A model generated the notes under the pieces. The model saw nothing but the letters and a program-made list of their open reading frames with translations. It made no database searches and was not told where the DNA came from. Of a stretch of DNA of 64,000 nt, positions 45,661 through 58,538 are shown piece after piece. The DNA comes from Riptortus pedestris (taxonomy: Eukaryota > Arthropoda > Insecta > Hemiptera > Alydidae), in contig CM032230.1 in the NCBI GenBank assembly GCA_019009955.1, forward strand, positions 130,488,501 to 130,552,500, given 5' to 3'. Position 1 is the first letter of the stretch, and each line of letters begins with the position of its first letter. A program made the translations under genes and the position numbers.

Positions 45661-47248
45661 ATATATATATAAAATTGTAACCTCTGTCTGTACATTGATT
45701 TTTTTCGCGAAATTTCACGATAACTTTTCGTTTCACATGTCATAGACACCATAACTGCATTTTGTTTCTTTGGTGTCTGTTTGTTTGTTTATTTGTTTGT
45801 TTGTTTGTTACCTTTTCACGCATAAACGGCTGGACCAAATTTTATGAAACTTGGTATGTGTATTACTACTAACCCAACTTAGACTTTAGGCTATATTAAT
45901 ATTCTCTGAGACGAATAGGAGTGGGGGTTATAAGGGAGGCCAGAAATTAAAAATAGCGATATTTCGTTTCTTATTGTTTTTTCAGCAAATATGCACATAA
46001 CAAAAGTTGTTTATTTTGTAATTTAGAGTAACTTTTGTTATATGCACTTTTGCCATATACGGAAGTATAAATGAGTTATACATTAAAAACTACTGCGGAA
46101 GTCAACAATTTTATTTGATACAAAAACTCAACCAAACTCGGTATGTGTATTAGCACTAACGCCTTCCTTATAATAAGCCATTTTAACATTTCTAGGGACG
46201 GGCAGGAGTGGGGGTTGTAAGGTAGCCTCAAATTAAAAATAGTGATATTTCGTTTCCTATTGGTTTTTTGACAAATATGAACATAACAAAAGTTGTTTAT
46301 TTTGTTATTTAGAGTAACTTTTGTTATATACACTTTTTTCGTATACCGAATTATAAACGAGATATACGCTAAAACCTGTAGCGGAAGTGAACAATTTTAT
46401 TAGGGACAAAAGACCCAACCGAAATAAATAAAACTCGGTATATGTATTAGCACTAACGCTTTCATTATAACAAGCCATACTAACATTTCTAGGGACAGGC
46501 AGGAGTGGGGATTATAAGGAATGCCAGAAATTAAAAATAACGATATTTCGTTTCCTATTGCTTTTTCGGCAAATATGAACATAACAAAAGTTGTTTATTT
46601 TGTTATTTAGAGTGACTTTTGTTATATACACTTTTTTCGTATACTGAATTATAAACGAGATATACGCTGAAATCTATAGCGGAAGTGAAAAATTTTATTT
46701 GGGACAAAAGACCCAACCGAAATAAATAAAACTCAGTATGTGTATTAGCACTAACGCATTCCTTATAATAAGCCATACTAACATTTCTAGGGACGGGCAG
46801 GAGTGGGGGTTATAAGGGAGACCTGAAATTAAAAGAAGTGATATTTCGTTTCCTATTGAGGTTTCGGCAAATATGCACTAATCAAAAGTTGTTTATTTTG
46901 TTATTTAGAGAAATTTGCTCAACAATTCTTTTCAATATGAACTACCAGGTACCTCACCTGGAATAATTAATTCTAATTATAATATATTATTATAATATTT
47001 TGTCCTTAATAATTTAAATCTATGCATAATGCACAGGAAACGGGAAATATGACAATATGGAGGACAGTGAAGTCTTACATAAAAAAATAATTTTATTATT
47101 AACAAATCGACAGCAAAGACGGGTATAAACCCTAAACACTGGGAAGGGTAAATGTCAAAATATTGTGCAAAGTAAAGCCTTGCCAAAAAAATACAATTGC
47201 CATCCAGCCTCAAATGAATTCCCGGGCGAAGCCGGGTATCTGAGCTAG
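45658..47248 (+). mobile_element. Helitron copy 4, both ends defined
   Basis: Starts A|TCTATATATATATAAAAT at 45658 after a (TA)n tract. Ends CTAG|T at 47245-47248 after the CCCGGGCGAAGCCGGG hairpin and TATCTGAG. It contains a (GTTT)n run and several copies of the internal unit, including GGGACGGGCAGGAGTGGGGG near 46195 and 46795. Non-autonomous. Unlike the others, its (TA)n tract is not visibly part of a family H copy. Confidence 0.9.
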
Positions 47249-48837
47249 TATATATATAAATTTAATTCACTTAAGAAATAAAATACATTAAATAATCAGT
47301 AAATATTTTAATATAAGTTTTTTATTTGACATATTGCATAGCACATGATTATTTTTTATATTCTCCTCTAATACTGAATTTTACTTTATAAGTACTAATA
47401 ATTATTTTTCAGCTTTCAGACATATATAGAATTAATACTTTATAGAAACTGGTTTTAATTTTAAATTTGTCACAGCATATAAATGCATTAAACAAACAAC
47501 AACAGTAATAAATCATAAATATTATTTTGATAATAATTATAAAAAAGGCCATTTTTCTTTTATGTGTGTGTATGGGTAGACAGTTTTTTTTTTGTTTTTT
47601 GTTAATTTATAAAAAGTTAATAAAAAGGGAAGGAAATGTAATTAAGATCTTTTCTTTGGCACATACTTGCAAAAGCAGATTAAAAAATGACTCCTTTTTT
47701 CCCCATGAATATAAAATTACAGGGATTTAGATTTACTAAAAAATGAAAAGTAATATTTTTCATTATTATAATTTAACGTCATGCATTAAAAATGTTATTT
47801 ATCAAAAAATTGATGATTATTTTCTATGATATTTTTTGATACATTGCATTGGAACAGATAGTTCGTACAAGACTTTCAAATGAAATAATTTTAAAAGAAG
47901 TGCAGGAAAACATTTTATTTAATTTAATACGTGTACAAGGGAGTTTGTTGTGATGTCCACATCAAATTGCTTTTAATTACCATTATGAATATAAATCATC
48001 TTTTATAAAGATGTGATGGCCACAGCCTGAGAAATTAGACCCCTATATTAAGAGATTTCAGTCATTAAGAAAAGTCCTAGTTAAATTGAATTTGTATCTA
48101 ACTAGTTACAGAAAAGAATACCCAAAACATAACTATCTCGTAGTCAGGAAAGCCATGACACATTTCATACCATGTTGTGTCATGATTAGTCCAGCTTCAT
48201 TATGATTGTAATATTTTTATTTTTTAAGGTAGTTAAAAAAGATTTGAATATGCAAGACCAAACATTGCCTTTCCGTCATGTTCAATTGTTATACTTCCAC
48301 AAAGGGAAGAGTGGTGATAGCCCAGTGACGATACCCCAAAAGAATATGAACATTTATTACTAAAGGAAAAAAAATCAGAGGTGAGGAAAAGTCACACATG
48401 AGTTCCCTGTAATCCTATTAAATAAAATTAACTAAATGTTTCCATTCACTTCATTTGAAAGTAATATATCTCAGTCCAAAACATCAGATGAAAAAAAATC
48501 CATAGATTATAATGTGTAATCTTTTTATAACTAACAAAAATGACTATACACATTTTTCATATCTCTAATAGGTATGAAGAATTTTGTAATATTTTCATCC
48601 CCCTCTTTCTTATTTGATTTTAATTCAAAGAGGTGCATAACTAGATGGTAAAACAATCCAAAATATGAAATTTCAATGTTCTAAGCCTAGTTGTTTTTGA
48701 TTTATGCAAAATACGTACAAGCATCACGTCAAAACTAGTCAAAATGGGCTCAGGGAAGGTCAGAATGGATAATTCTGTTGGAATCTAAATACTGAAAATT
48801 TTCCCAATTATAATACTTACTTTACTTTGTTTAAGTA
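47249..48837. other. AT-rich region with a diverged unnamed repeat
   Basis: The block at about 47840-47930 (TTGGAACAG, CTTTCAAATGAAATAATTTT, AAAGAAGTGCAG) is similar to one at about 62340-62420, so an old interspersed repeat is present. A plus-strand frame at 48229-48363 reads VVKKDLNMQDQTLPFRHVQL then LYFHKGKSGDSPVTIPQK and stops; its family is unknown. Confidence 0.35.
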
Positions 48838-51800
48838 AAAAAAAAAAAAAAAAAAAAGGATAGAAATAAAAGAGAAAGTTTATTAAATAAATTTATTACT
48901 AAACAACAGGTGACAATTATACTTTTCATAATTACGTACAATATCCTACAGTACAAAAGCTTTTTCATTTTTAAATATTTTATATAACATATTTATACTT
49001 AATATATACATTATAAAGAGATACTTAGATGCAATAAATGTTCAGGGCACTAATTATATGTTTAATTTAATATTCAACGTATGTTACAGCCATCAATATC
49101 AACATAAATATATATATATTTTTTTACATGGTATCTCATAAAATAGCAATTTTTTTATTAAATTAATGAACTGTAAAGAAATGTATTACTTAAATTTTTT
49201 AACATTTAGTTAATTACATAATTTCGTTTTCAGGCAGAGCTCTTTTTTTATGTGTGCGTTATAATGTTTACACGCAAATACATGAAGGTGTGCATGCACA
49301 TTTAGTATCATGCAGATTTTAGAGAAAATATGCATCTGTTTATTTCCTTTCTTTCATTTTCCCCCAAATATTAGGAGATAGCACATCTTTGACCCAAAGC
49401 AATACTGATAGGAATTTAAATGCAATAAGCTAAGAGACACTGCTGACTAAGCGAGGACCAGCCTCAAATCAACATTAATAAAGTATAAAATATTACAAAA
49501 AAAAATGCCTAATTTGATGTGTGTCTTTCTAATCTTAGTAATAACAGCAAAGCAAATTAAGCATTTTCTGTTAATTAATAAATCCATTGTACAATAAATG
49601 TTTCGTTTAAAAATATTTGTACCTATATTAACCAAATAAAGTTTTAATTAATTACTTAATAATATACACATATTTAACAAATTGTGGTTCTGAAAAATTG
49701 TTTTATTTACAATGTAAGGAGAAATGGGACAACTGCAGAAATCACAAGTTCCTAAAAGGAAATACATTCTTGCCTCATGAAGTCTACTTTTGATTATAAT
49801 ACTTGGTAACAAAAAGTAAACGTAGTAATACAAGAACCTAAATAACCCACCTGCAATTTATATAAAAACATCAATAAGCAAAGATTGTCATCATTTTTAC
49901 AATCCTTTAATATGTGTTTTACAGGGAATTATTTGGTATTATCAATCAAATTCCTTTTCTGCCCATAAATTATTCTTTTTTATGATTTAATTTTAAAATT
50001 GAACTATTAATATTAAACAAGATTAAATTAGTTTATAAAAATATACAGTTTAAAAATACAGAACTGTTATAGAGGGTAGAGAGCAAAAATGGTAATTTAC
50101 AAAAAGCGACCAGAAATTAAAACAGCGTATAATTACAGCAGACGTATTTTAATTTATACTTTTAGTTTGAAATTACAAAAAAAAGAAAAAAAAAAAAAAG
50201 AAAGAAAAACAAAAGAGAAAATAACATAATATTTCAGAAAACAGAGAACTGTTTATTTGTACAGTGAACTTAATGTTGCATTTAAAAGTTTACATATTTT
50301 CAGCATCCACCTTATATCCTGGATTTCATATGAAACTAAATCATCATATTGCCCATTCGAATATACCTGATTTTTTTTCCATTCTGAAGAAATCAAAGGC
50401 TATGAATAGCTGTAACGGAACAGTAGTTCGTAAAACATAGGTCTACAACAAAATACTGTAATCACAATTAAATAGTTTTAAAACAAAGAAAGAACAGTAG
50501 GTAGTATTAGATTGAGGTCATCGCTTTGAAGGATTAAGATATTCTGAATGATAATAATGACTTACTGTTGACACTTATTCCTTTCTGAGTTATTACACCA
50601 CAAACAAATTACTATAAAATTAAATGTCAGACCTTTCGCATCAAAGTTCAATTCAGTAAATTTAATAAATGCATTAAACAAGAAGAAATAAATTACAAAA
50701 AGGAAGGATGGGAATGGCATAAAAAATATTATTATCACTAAATTGTATAAAGTAGTATTCTACTACCCTCTGACTTTTTGATAGTATACATATCTACCAG
50801 CCTCTTACCAATAAATGCATTTTAATGCTAAATAGCATCGTTTATCACTGGAACAATGCAATGAAGAAATATTAGTTACTATTTACCTTTAATCTTCATT
50901 TCAAAATACATCTCTCAAATTCATGTTTGGTCCTCTTTTGCTACCTGCCTTCCTAGTCAGGTGACTAGTACGTATGCAATGCTCTCACAATTAAAATAAA
51001 AATGTTCACCATATGACAGAGCAAAAATTCAGATAATATATTAGAATAACTGTTTTTCGAAGGCTTCTCAAAAAGGATGCAACTGTTACGACTATAAAAT
51101 ACTTATTATTGAAGAGAAGCTATATTATCACATATCGATGGAAACCTTAATTCTATATAGTGGTGAATCAAGATATGGATTTTTCTCTGGTTCTTTTAAA
51201 ACCTTCCAACTGTTATTTTATTTCTTCGGGACACACTCAAACTGTTGTGATCAGACTTAAAATTACACTCTATAACCAGAGATGAATGAAAAATAAACGT
51301 GATTGTATTTGACTAAAATTATATTTAGAACCCTTAATGATTACAAATCTTACCAAACACTCCTACAATACTGCCAAAAAGAAAACTAATAATTTCATAT
51401 AACCTTGTAACTATGAAAATAGTGTTTTACTTTTAAAATGTTCTTCAATTGAAATAGGAAATGGAAAACCCTATACTGCCAAGTAATTTTTTAAATAAAG
51501 ACATAAAAGAAAATTATATTTGAGCAAAAAATTGTCTAATGGTTCTTTTGCAGAATAAAAACAACTTCAAAATGAAAATATTTCATTTTTATTCAATAAT
51601 GTTTTACTTGGAAAATGTTAAGTTCAGTGTTATTATTTTAAATAAAATTAGGCAGTGATGACAGGAGCATAGAAAATTGACAGTAGTTTCATAATATTAG
51701 AAATTCATCTGTTAGTGTAAACAATTACAAGATGCTATTGCTGAATATTCAAAACTTTACATACATAGATTATTTAGGTTAGAAATTTATGGACTTAATC

Positions 51801-53336
51801 TGTAAGGTTTGGCAATTTAGACGATCATTATACCTAGGATTAGTTGGTAAAGCAATTACAAAATTTTAATTCTGCGTCTTTCAATAATTAAATAAAAATA
51901 AGCTTAGTACTTTTGGGTTCTGAAACGTTCCAGTACTCAAAAGATCTATGACTTTAATTAATTAGTCATGAAAAAGCCAAAATAAAAAATAAAAAAATTG
52001 ATTTCCTTTAATGACTTAACATATTGATTAACATTCACACAGGACATTTTAATCATTATTTCGAAAGACTTATTTTCTTTTTTTTTTAACCAGAAATTAC
52101 TTACTTTTCACTAATTGTAATCTGGGATAATTTAAAAAATAATTTATACAATTATATATGCATATAAACTAAATTGCATTCATACAGTTGAGAAATTGAT
52201 CGTTTTTCAATAAACACAAATTGAAATAAAGCAAACTTTTCTTAAATTTGATAACATCATATTTCCATTTTTATTTTTACACATATGCTTGTATCTCAGA
52301 AAACAATAACTTAAGCCAAATATAACATAAATATTACATATTTTAGAAAGGCTGAAATCATATTGAAAATTCCTCAATCAAGAAGTCAACACAGCATATA
52401 ACAGCCTTTTAAACAAGGTAAATCCACAAGTACTAGAAATAATTGATATTTTTCAACTTATTACGATACACAAAACAATGAGAAGATTGAGTTGACATTT
52501 TATTTAATTTCAAATCAATTTCAGTTGAAAATGACATTCAAGTGATTTTTTTTTTTTTTTTTTTTTTTTTAGTAAATATCAAATGTTAGTTAATACTTCG
52601 TGCCTTTAATAAAGATAACAAATTCCACCAAATATTTTCTAAGTTTGTTGTAAAAAGAGCAAGGACAATACTCAAGTGTATGCCAACTGTATTACTCAGT
52701 CAATATCTAGTTCTAACAAAACATAAAATTAAAAAAAAAATAGATTAAAATAATGTCAGCTAGAATTTTATAAACCACAATTATATCAACTACATAAAAT
52801 AAAAAGAAAAACTGACAGTAACTTACAAATAGTAAAAGCTACAGTTGTTATTTACAAATAACATTATATACAGGCATTTCTAAAATGCCGCAGAGAGCAT
52901 CATCTCAAAAATCTATAAAACCTTAAAAATATCTTACATAACTTATGAACTTGAGCAAACCAATTAAATGGATAGTACTCCTTTTAAAAACAAATGATCA
53001 TTCCAATCATTGAAAAGATTATTTGAATTCATTAATAAATAAATAATTTTTACATATTCTATTTTTTTGATATCCCACAGAAAAGAAAGAAGAAATTTCT
53101 AATTGTTTTATTTTAGGATAGAGAGCTAAGAGACACTGCATGCATTTAACTCAAAACTCTGATTCACAATAATTTTTTTTGGTTTGACAATCCCTATAAG
53201 CAATTTTGGTACAGAATCATTTAAATAGGTACATTCAGAGGAAACCTTTTTAACAGCATTCTAAATAGGAAACATCCAGAGAAGCCCTCGAAAAATTAAA
53301 TACCATATCAAATTAAAACTGAAATAATAGTAAAAA
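48838..53336 (-). other. AT-rich, repeat-poor; possible long ELOVL 3' UTR
   Basis: No family H, SINE or Helitron sequence is visible in about 4.5 kb, in contrast to both sides. It lies directly downstream of the ELOVL stop. On - the sequence ends near 48888 with AATAAA followed within about 30 nt by a T-rich run, a plausible poly(A) site. Many other AATAAA words occur, so the true end may be nearer the stop. Confidence 0.35.
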
Positions 53337-53468
53337 CTAGTCTCCTTTCGTTGTTTTACTAAGATAGCCATTATTAACACCATTACTGTAGCACGAAGAA
53401 ATGTGATGAGAGATGTTAGTATAGCCATTCTCCAATGGCTTCCCATTCTTCCCGTCATTTTCAACAGG
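53337..53468 (-). CDS. ELOVL7: ELOVL last exon
   Basis: [20 protein letters not shown] to TTKGD and TAG. A polar, Asn/Gly-rich cytosolic tail, less conserved than the rest. Acceptor TTTATTTTCAG. Confidence 0.9.
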   Translation of the reverse strand, partial: PVENDGKNGKPLENGYTNISHHISSCYSNGVNNGYLSKTTKGD

Positions 53469-56400
53469 CTGAAAATAAAAATATGTTCAAATTAATTTAT
53501 AGTGAATGACTTAGGTAAAAGCATCTCAGGGATGAATGCAATTCTAGAAAGAAAATATAATAATATTTTAACAAAAATTAAAAATATTTTACTTTAATGA
53601 TAATTTCAGTTGAACCTCATTAATCCAAATTTTAGAAGTCAACGAATTTAATTTGAATCATAGAGATAAATAATTCACGAATGACCCAACAATGCTAATC
53701 TGATATTATAGAAAAAGAAGAAAAAGAAATCCTTGATGACATAATACTAATATCAATTGTAACCATGTATCGATTTATGGTAGTATTAGGTACCGGGTGA
53801 TGTATTTTTATCAGTATAGACAAAAGCGGTCTCTCTAGCCCATGGGCTGTCTCGGTTTTTGGTAGTAAGGATTATACTCCTGATGAGGCATTGAAGTATA
53901 GAATGTGGAAAATGTTGAGTTTTAATAAAGTGAATGAATGAATAATAGTTTCTATAATTTCTGACTCTCGCCAGTGAGTAATATTATAGATATATTTATT
54001 TAAAAAAATATCTGCCAGAATAATTCATTAGTAAATTAATGTTTATGTAATTCTTTAGTTTTGTAGCAGACGACAAACAATATTTTTGAGTACTCTAATC
54101 TAAAGATAGTTTAATCTAGATTATTACTCTAATCTTAAGATGATTTTTACTGGTCTCGGAGAAGCATATGCACCAGTCCGTGTTTAAACAAGCTTGATTT
54201 TTGTACTTATTTCAAGACAAGAGGCAGAAATAAAGCAAGAGTAATAGAGATTTAACACGTACCATGCAAGCTCCTGCATTGGGGGTAATATGTCCTTTCT
54301 TCCCTTGAGAGCTGTATTTACTCCTGTAGAAGTCAGAGAAAAGGAAAAGGAAGAGGACACCATGGATTCCAATCCATACCATCATAATCTAAACAAAATA
54401 AGATGTAATTACTTAATAATTAAATACATCAATAACCTAAAACTAATATACATGAATTTAATAATTATATCTTTAGTTTTTTGAAAAAATGGAATATAAA
54501 ACACAATAATACAAATTAAGTTATTTGGCATCTTAGTACCAGGAAGTCTTCTCTCACTCACTCGATGGTGCTGCTACAGATCTCCAAGGGGTAGGTTCAC
54601 ATGAACAAGTTCTTTTCACTCGTACTTTAAGTAACTCTTTTCCACTCACCTCTCAGAAGAGTAAAACTCTTTTAGCCTCTAATGTCATACCTTCCAACCA
54701 TCATTGATTGCCTGGAGTATACTGTTTTTCTATTAAATGAGCAGCAAAGTGACTAGTGCAGCTGCAGTATACTCCTAATTGTGTTTTAGAATAAATAAAC
54801 AGCTCGGGCTGCTAACAGTGGTTTAGGTTAACAGGGAACACAACAAATTTTATTGTTTCATAGTTTTGGGAAAGTATAGGTAGCAGCTGGGGCTGAGATT
54901 GTGATTGTATCCCACAAGACAATTCTAATAGGGAACAGATAAATTTTTGTTGTTCAGAATATTTACACAGAAATACTCCAATATCCACTACCAACAACAG
55001 AGCCTTGTACACTGAAGTGCAGAAGAAAGATGGGGAAGTTAAGAAGTGTAATAAAAGAGGAGACTTTGAAAGTATTGTGTTGCCAAACAGTGATGGAAAG
55101 GAACAAGAACAAATGGAAGCACTTAAAACAAATCATATGCAACACCTGACTGAGAAGAGAGAAGTGTGAAAAGACTTATTTTGTAATAAAATAAAAAGAG
55201 CATCCAAAATTAGAGAACTCGACAAGATGCAGAAGCACTTTCAGATACAATTGCTGGAAGTTCTATAAGGATGTCAAAAGTTTATGGAAAAATAGAGATT
55301 TAGTTAGAAGACCAAATGTATAGATGCTTTTCCACAGAAAAGTGTTAGGGTCAAGGACTTTAAGGATCTCCTAATACTAGGACCAGTTGGTAGGGGCCCG
55401 ATAGGATGGACCAACTGAGAGAAGAGATGAAGCTAAGGCCTCTGATATGAATCAGATGAAATAATTTCAGAGTATACAGGAGATGTGTATATCAGGGAGG
55501 AGGCTTATTGGATAGGAATAACTTGATTTACTATATGTCGATAAAAGAAGAAATGCTAACAGAATAGAGGGAATTGAATACTGGCCTAATAAACAAAAAG
55601 ATACTAATTTAAATATGAAAATAATAGGTTCATAGTACATATTCACACTGCCTATAAAGTCTTTTTGATGAATATTTGTCAGGGTTTAATGGAGGGGGGA
55701 TCCTGGGAGCCCCCAGAATGAATTTTGCACAGGAAGATTGCCCTATGATCCCATTGCTTAAAAAGGAATATGAAGCTCATGTCAACCTGAGTCCCCTCTT
55801 GATTGACATCCGACAAGCATATGAAATGTTGACTGGCAATAAGTGCTCTAGACCAAGAGATCTACTACAACCTATAGGGGAGAGTGGGGTACAGTGGGAC
55901 AGTTTTTCGTCTTGAGTTTTTAATTCTATTAAAACATTAGTTTAAAAGAACCAAAAATATACTAACATGTAATGTGGAAGTCCTACTTCCATAATTATAT
56001 TTTTATTTTATTCGCATAATTATGCAAATGTAAAAAAAAAAAATTATTTGACACCCTTTACATAAGTTAGATGAGAAACTAGACAACATTAAATGACATT
56101 TGTTGCATTGTTCTTCCTGTGCACCATGTGTTGTAGGAGGAGGAAGTTTTAATTTAACGTCACTTTCTAATGCCAAGTAAGTTTTTTCTTCTCCTTTGAC
56201 AAATTTGAACCCTGGCAAGATTCTCTTTAGATATTTAACACAGTAATCACTGCAGTTAGTTTTTTCAACTATTTCTGCTACGTAATAATTGACAATGCTT
56301 TCCCCACAAACTTTTACCAAAACAATATCACTGACATCAATTATCACGATTATCTTCATCCGAAAGTTCTTCAAGCTGCAAATCATCATCAGTTTCAGAC

Positions 56401-58446
56401 TCTTGCCGTCATCTTCATCCTCCGAAGAGCTTTCTTCTAGCTTTAGTTTCTTACTAACATGAGATTTTTTCCTTCCTCCAACTTTATTTTTTCTTTCTAT
56501 CATACCCTTTTCTTTCATGATCTTCTTTTTTTCTCTTTCATCAAATTCTCTCTCTATTCTTTCTTTAATGGGTGTGTCTGACACTGTCCCACTGTGCCCC
56601 AAAAGAATTGTCTCACTGTGCCCCATAGGGTACTTTTAATTTTAAAACATTATATAAAAACTCTTTCTTGAAAAATGACCAAAATTAATACCTTATTCAG
56701 TTAAGTACATTCTAAATTTGTTTTTAGTACTAAAATTTTAGGCATTTATAATTTTTTTAAGTGTTTTATAGCAAGAATCTTAGCTTTCCTTCTGTTTACT
56801 GTAGGCTTCAGAAAATGAGGTTATGTTGTTCCCTCCAAAAGTGCTTGTGGGGAGGGGATGGGCTTTTCACCACATGATCAGAAGCAGGTTTGCCAACTTG
56901 CGAACTAGTAAATTCTCAGGTATTGTTAGAAATAAAAAAAAATAGTCCATCGTTCCACTGTGCCCTATGTCCCACTGTACCCCATTCTCCCCTACTGTTT
57001 AACCTCACCTTGGAAACAGCAATCTGAAAAATATGGACAGATCTCATGGCTACTACAATGTTCAACATACCCACACTACACATGGTTTAAGTTGATGGTG
57101 GTTTAACCACTGGTAGTAATATTACATTATTAGCTGGTGCTGCAGAAGAGATTTTACAAGCAGTGCAAGGAGTTAAAATAAGTATAAATAAGACAGCAGA
57201 CCGTGGACATGGTTGCGTTAAAATTGGGAGGTACAGTGTGTAAGCAAATACAGTCGGGATGATTGTAGGGGGGACTATAATCCAGGAGGGGAATATTGTA
57301 ATCAACAATTACTGTAGGTTTCAGTTTTAATTTAACAGGGAGCATTATACTTTTAGTGCAGCAAATAAATATCATCAAAGGCCTAAACAGGTGGAGCTTG
57401 AATAAAAACATTACAGACTTAGAAATAGGTTTAATGTTAAGCTAAGGAATAGGTGTAATGTTAGCTATTAAGTACACTTTTTTTTGTACCTTTGGGAAAT
57501 TACAAGAAGTAAACAAAGTCTGGAACTGGTGAGTGAATATTAGAACGAACTGCACCATCTGAAAAGTTGTCAAATATTTCTTCCACCAGATATACCTGAA
57601 AAAAAAGAAGAGAATTTTATTTTTTTGTTTAATAACATTTTTATTATATTTTGTAGCCAACATATCAAGACTAAAATGCTAAGAAGACCTGAGCAGTTAA
57701 TTCAAATTTAAAATTGAACAGTAAATAGCTTTCTTATCATAAGACAGATACTATCCAATTAAAATGAACAATATTAATTTAAAGGAATAGGATAAAAGAA
57801 GCCATGCCAAATATAAAAATGATATATGATTCATTTTACTTTCACAATATAGCAAAATTCATTAGAGTTGAACTTAACCTCAATTAGAAATTAAGCATTA
57901 AATTTATACAGTGATTAGAAAAGAATGAACTATTCCATGAAATCAGTATGAATAACAATTAAAGTATAAGCCTGAATAAGGGAGTGTCTGAAAGAACTTT
58001 CAGGTGTCTGTCACATGACTACACTAACTCATCAGTTTCTCAAGCATGTTAATGTTTTTTGACTGTCAAACTGGCAATTACTCAAATATATAACTCATGT
58101 TCTATGTTATTTTTTAATCCGATGTGATAATGTGTATGCCACTTATAAATAGAGTGCAGCAATTATTTTCTATATTTAATTTATAATTTTTTATTATTTT
58201 TCTTTATTATTATTATTACTAAAAAATCATTAAATGATAGACGTTCTTCCAAAAACTGAAAAAACATTTGGAAATCATTTTCAATTGAGATTTAGATGTA
58301 ACCATAAATTTCCTCAATGTTTTTTATTAGCAGATTTCCCTTAAGGGAAATCAACTATTGAGGTCATACTCATGACGCAATTTTGAAAAATTTCCTCAAA
58401 TGTCCACCAATCCTACTCAGGGAGATGAGGAAAATGAGGTCCGCTC

Positions 58447-58538
<92 letters not shown>

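Larger units (their letters stand above)
55190..57420 (+). pseudogene. RTE-like LINE relic 3, split by a DNA transposon
   Basis: Upstream [19 protein letters not shown] and then [12 protein letters not shown] match the linker and the FIDFKQAYDS block of reverse transcriptase. [12 protein letters not shown] runs into the insertion. After removing 55877-56992 and one TA, the frame continues as [10 protein letters not shown], the expected DPLSPLLFNLALE block. A decayed YADD-like [14 protein letters not shown] follows. It lies in an ELOVL intron, antisense to the gene, inactive. Confidence 0.75.

Noticed and set aside
53337..57595. Single-exon genes suggested by open frames around the ELOVL exons (for example 54184-54372, 57442-57663)
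   Set aside because: These are the ELOVL exons read past their splice sites or in a wrong frame.
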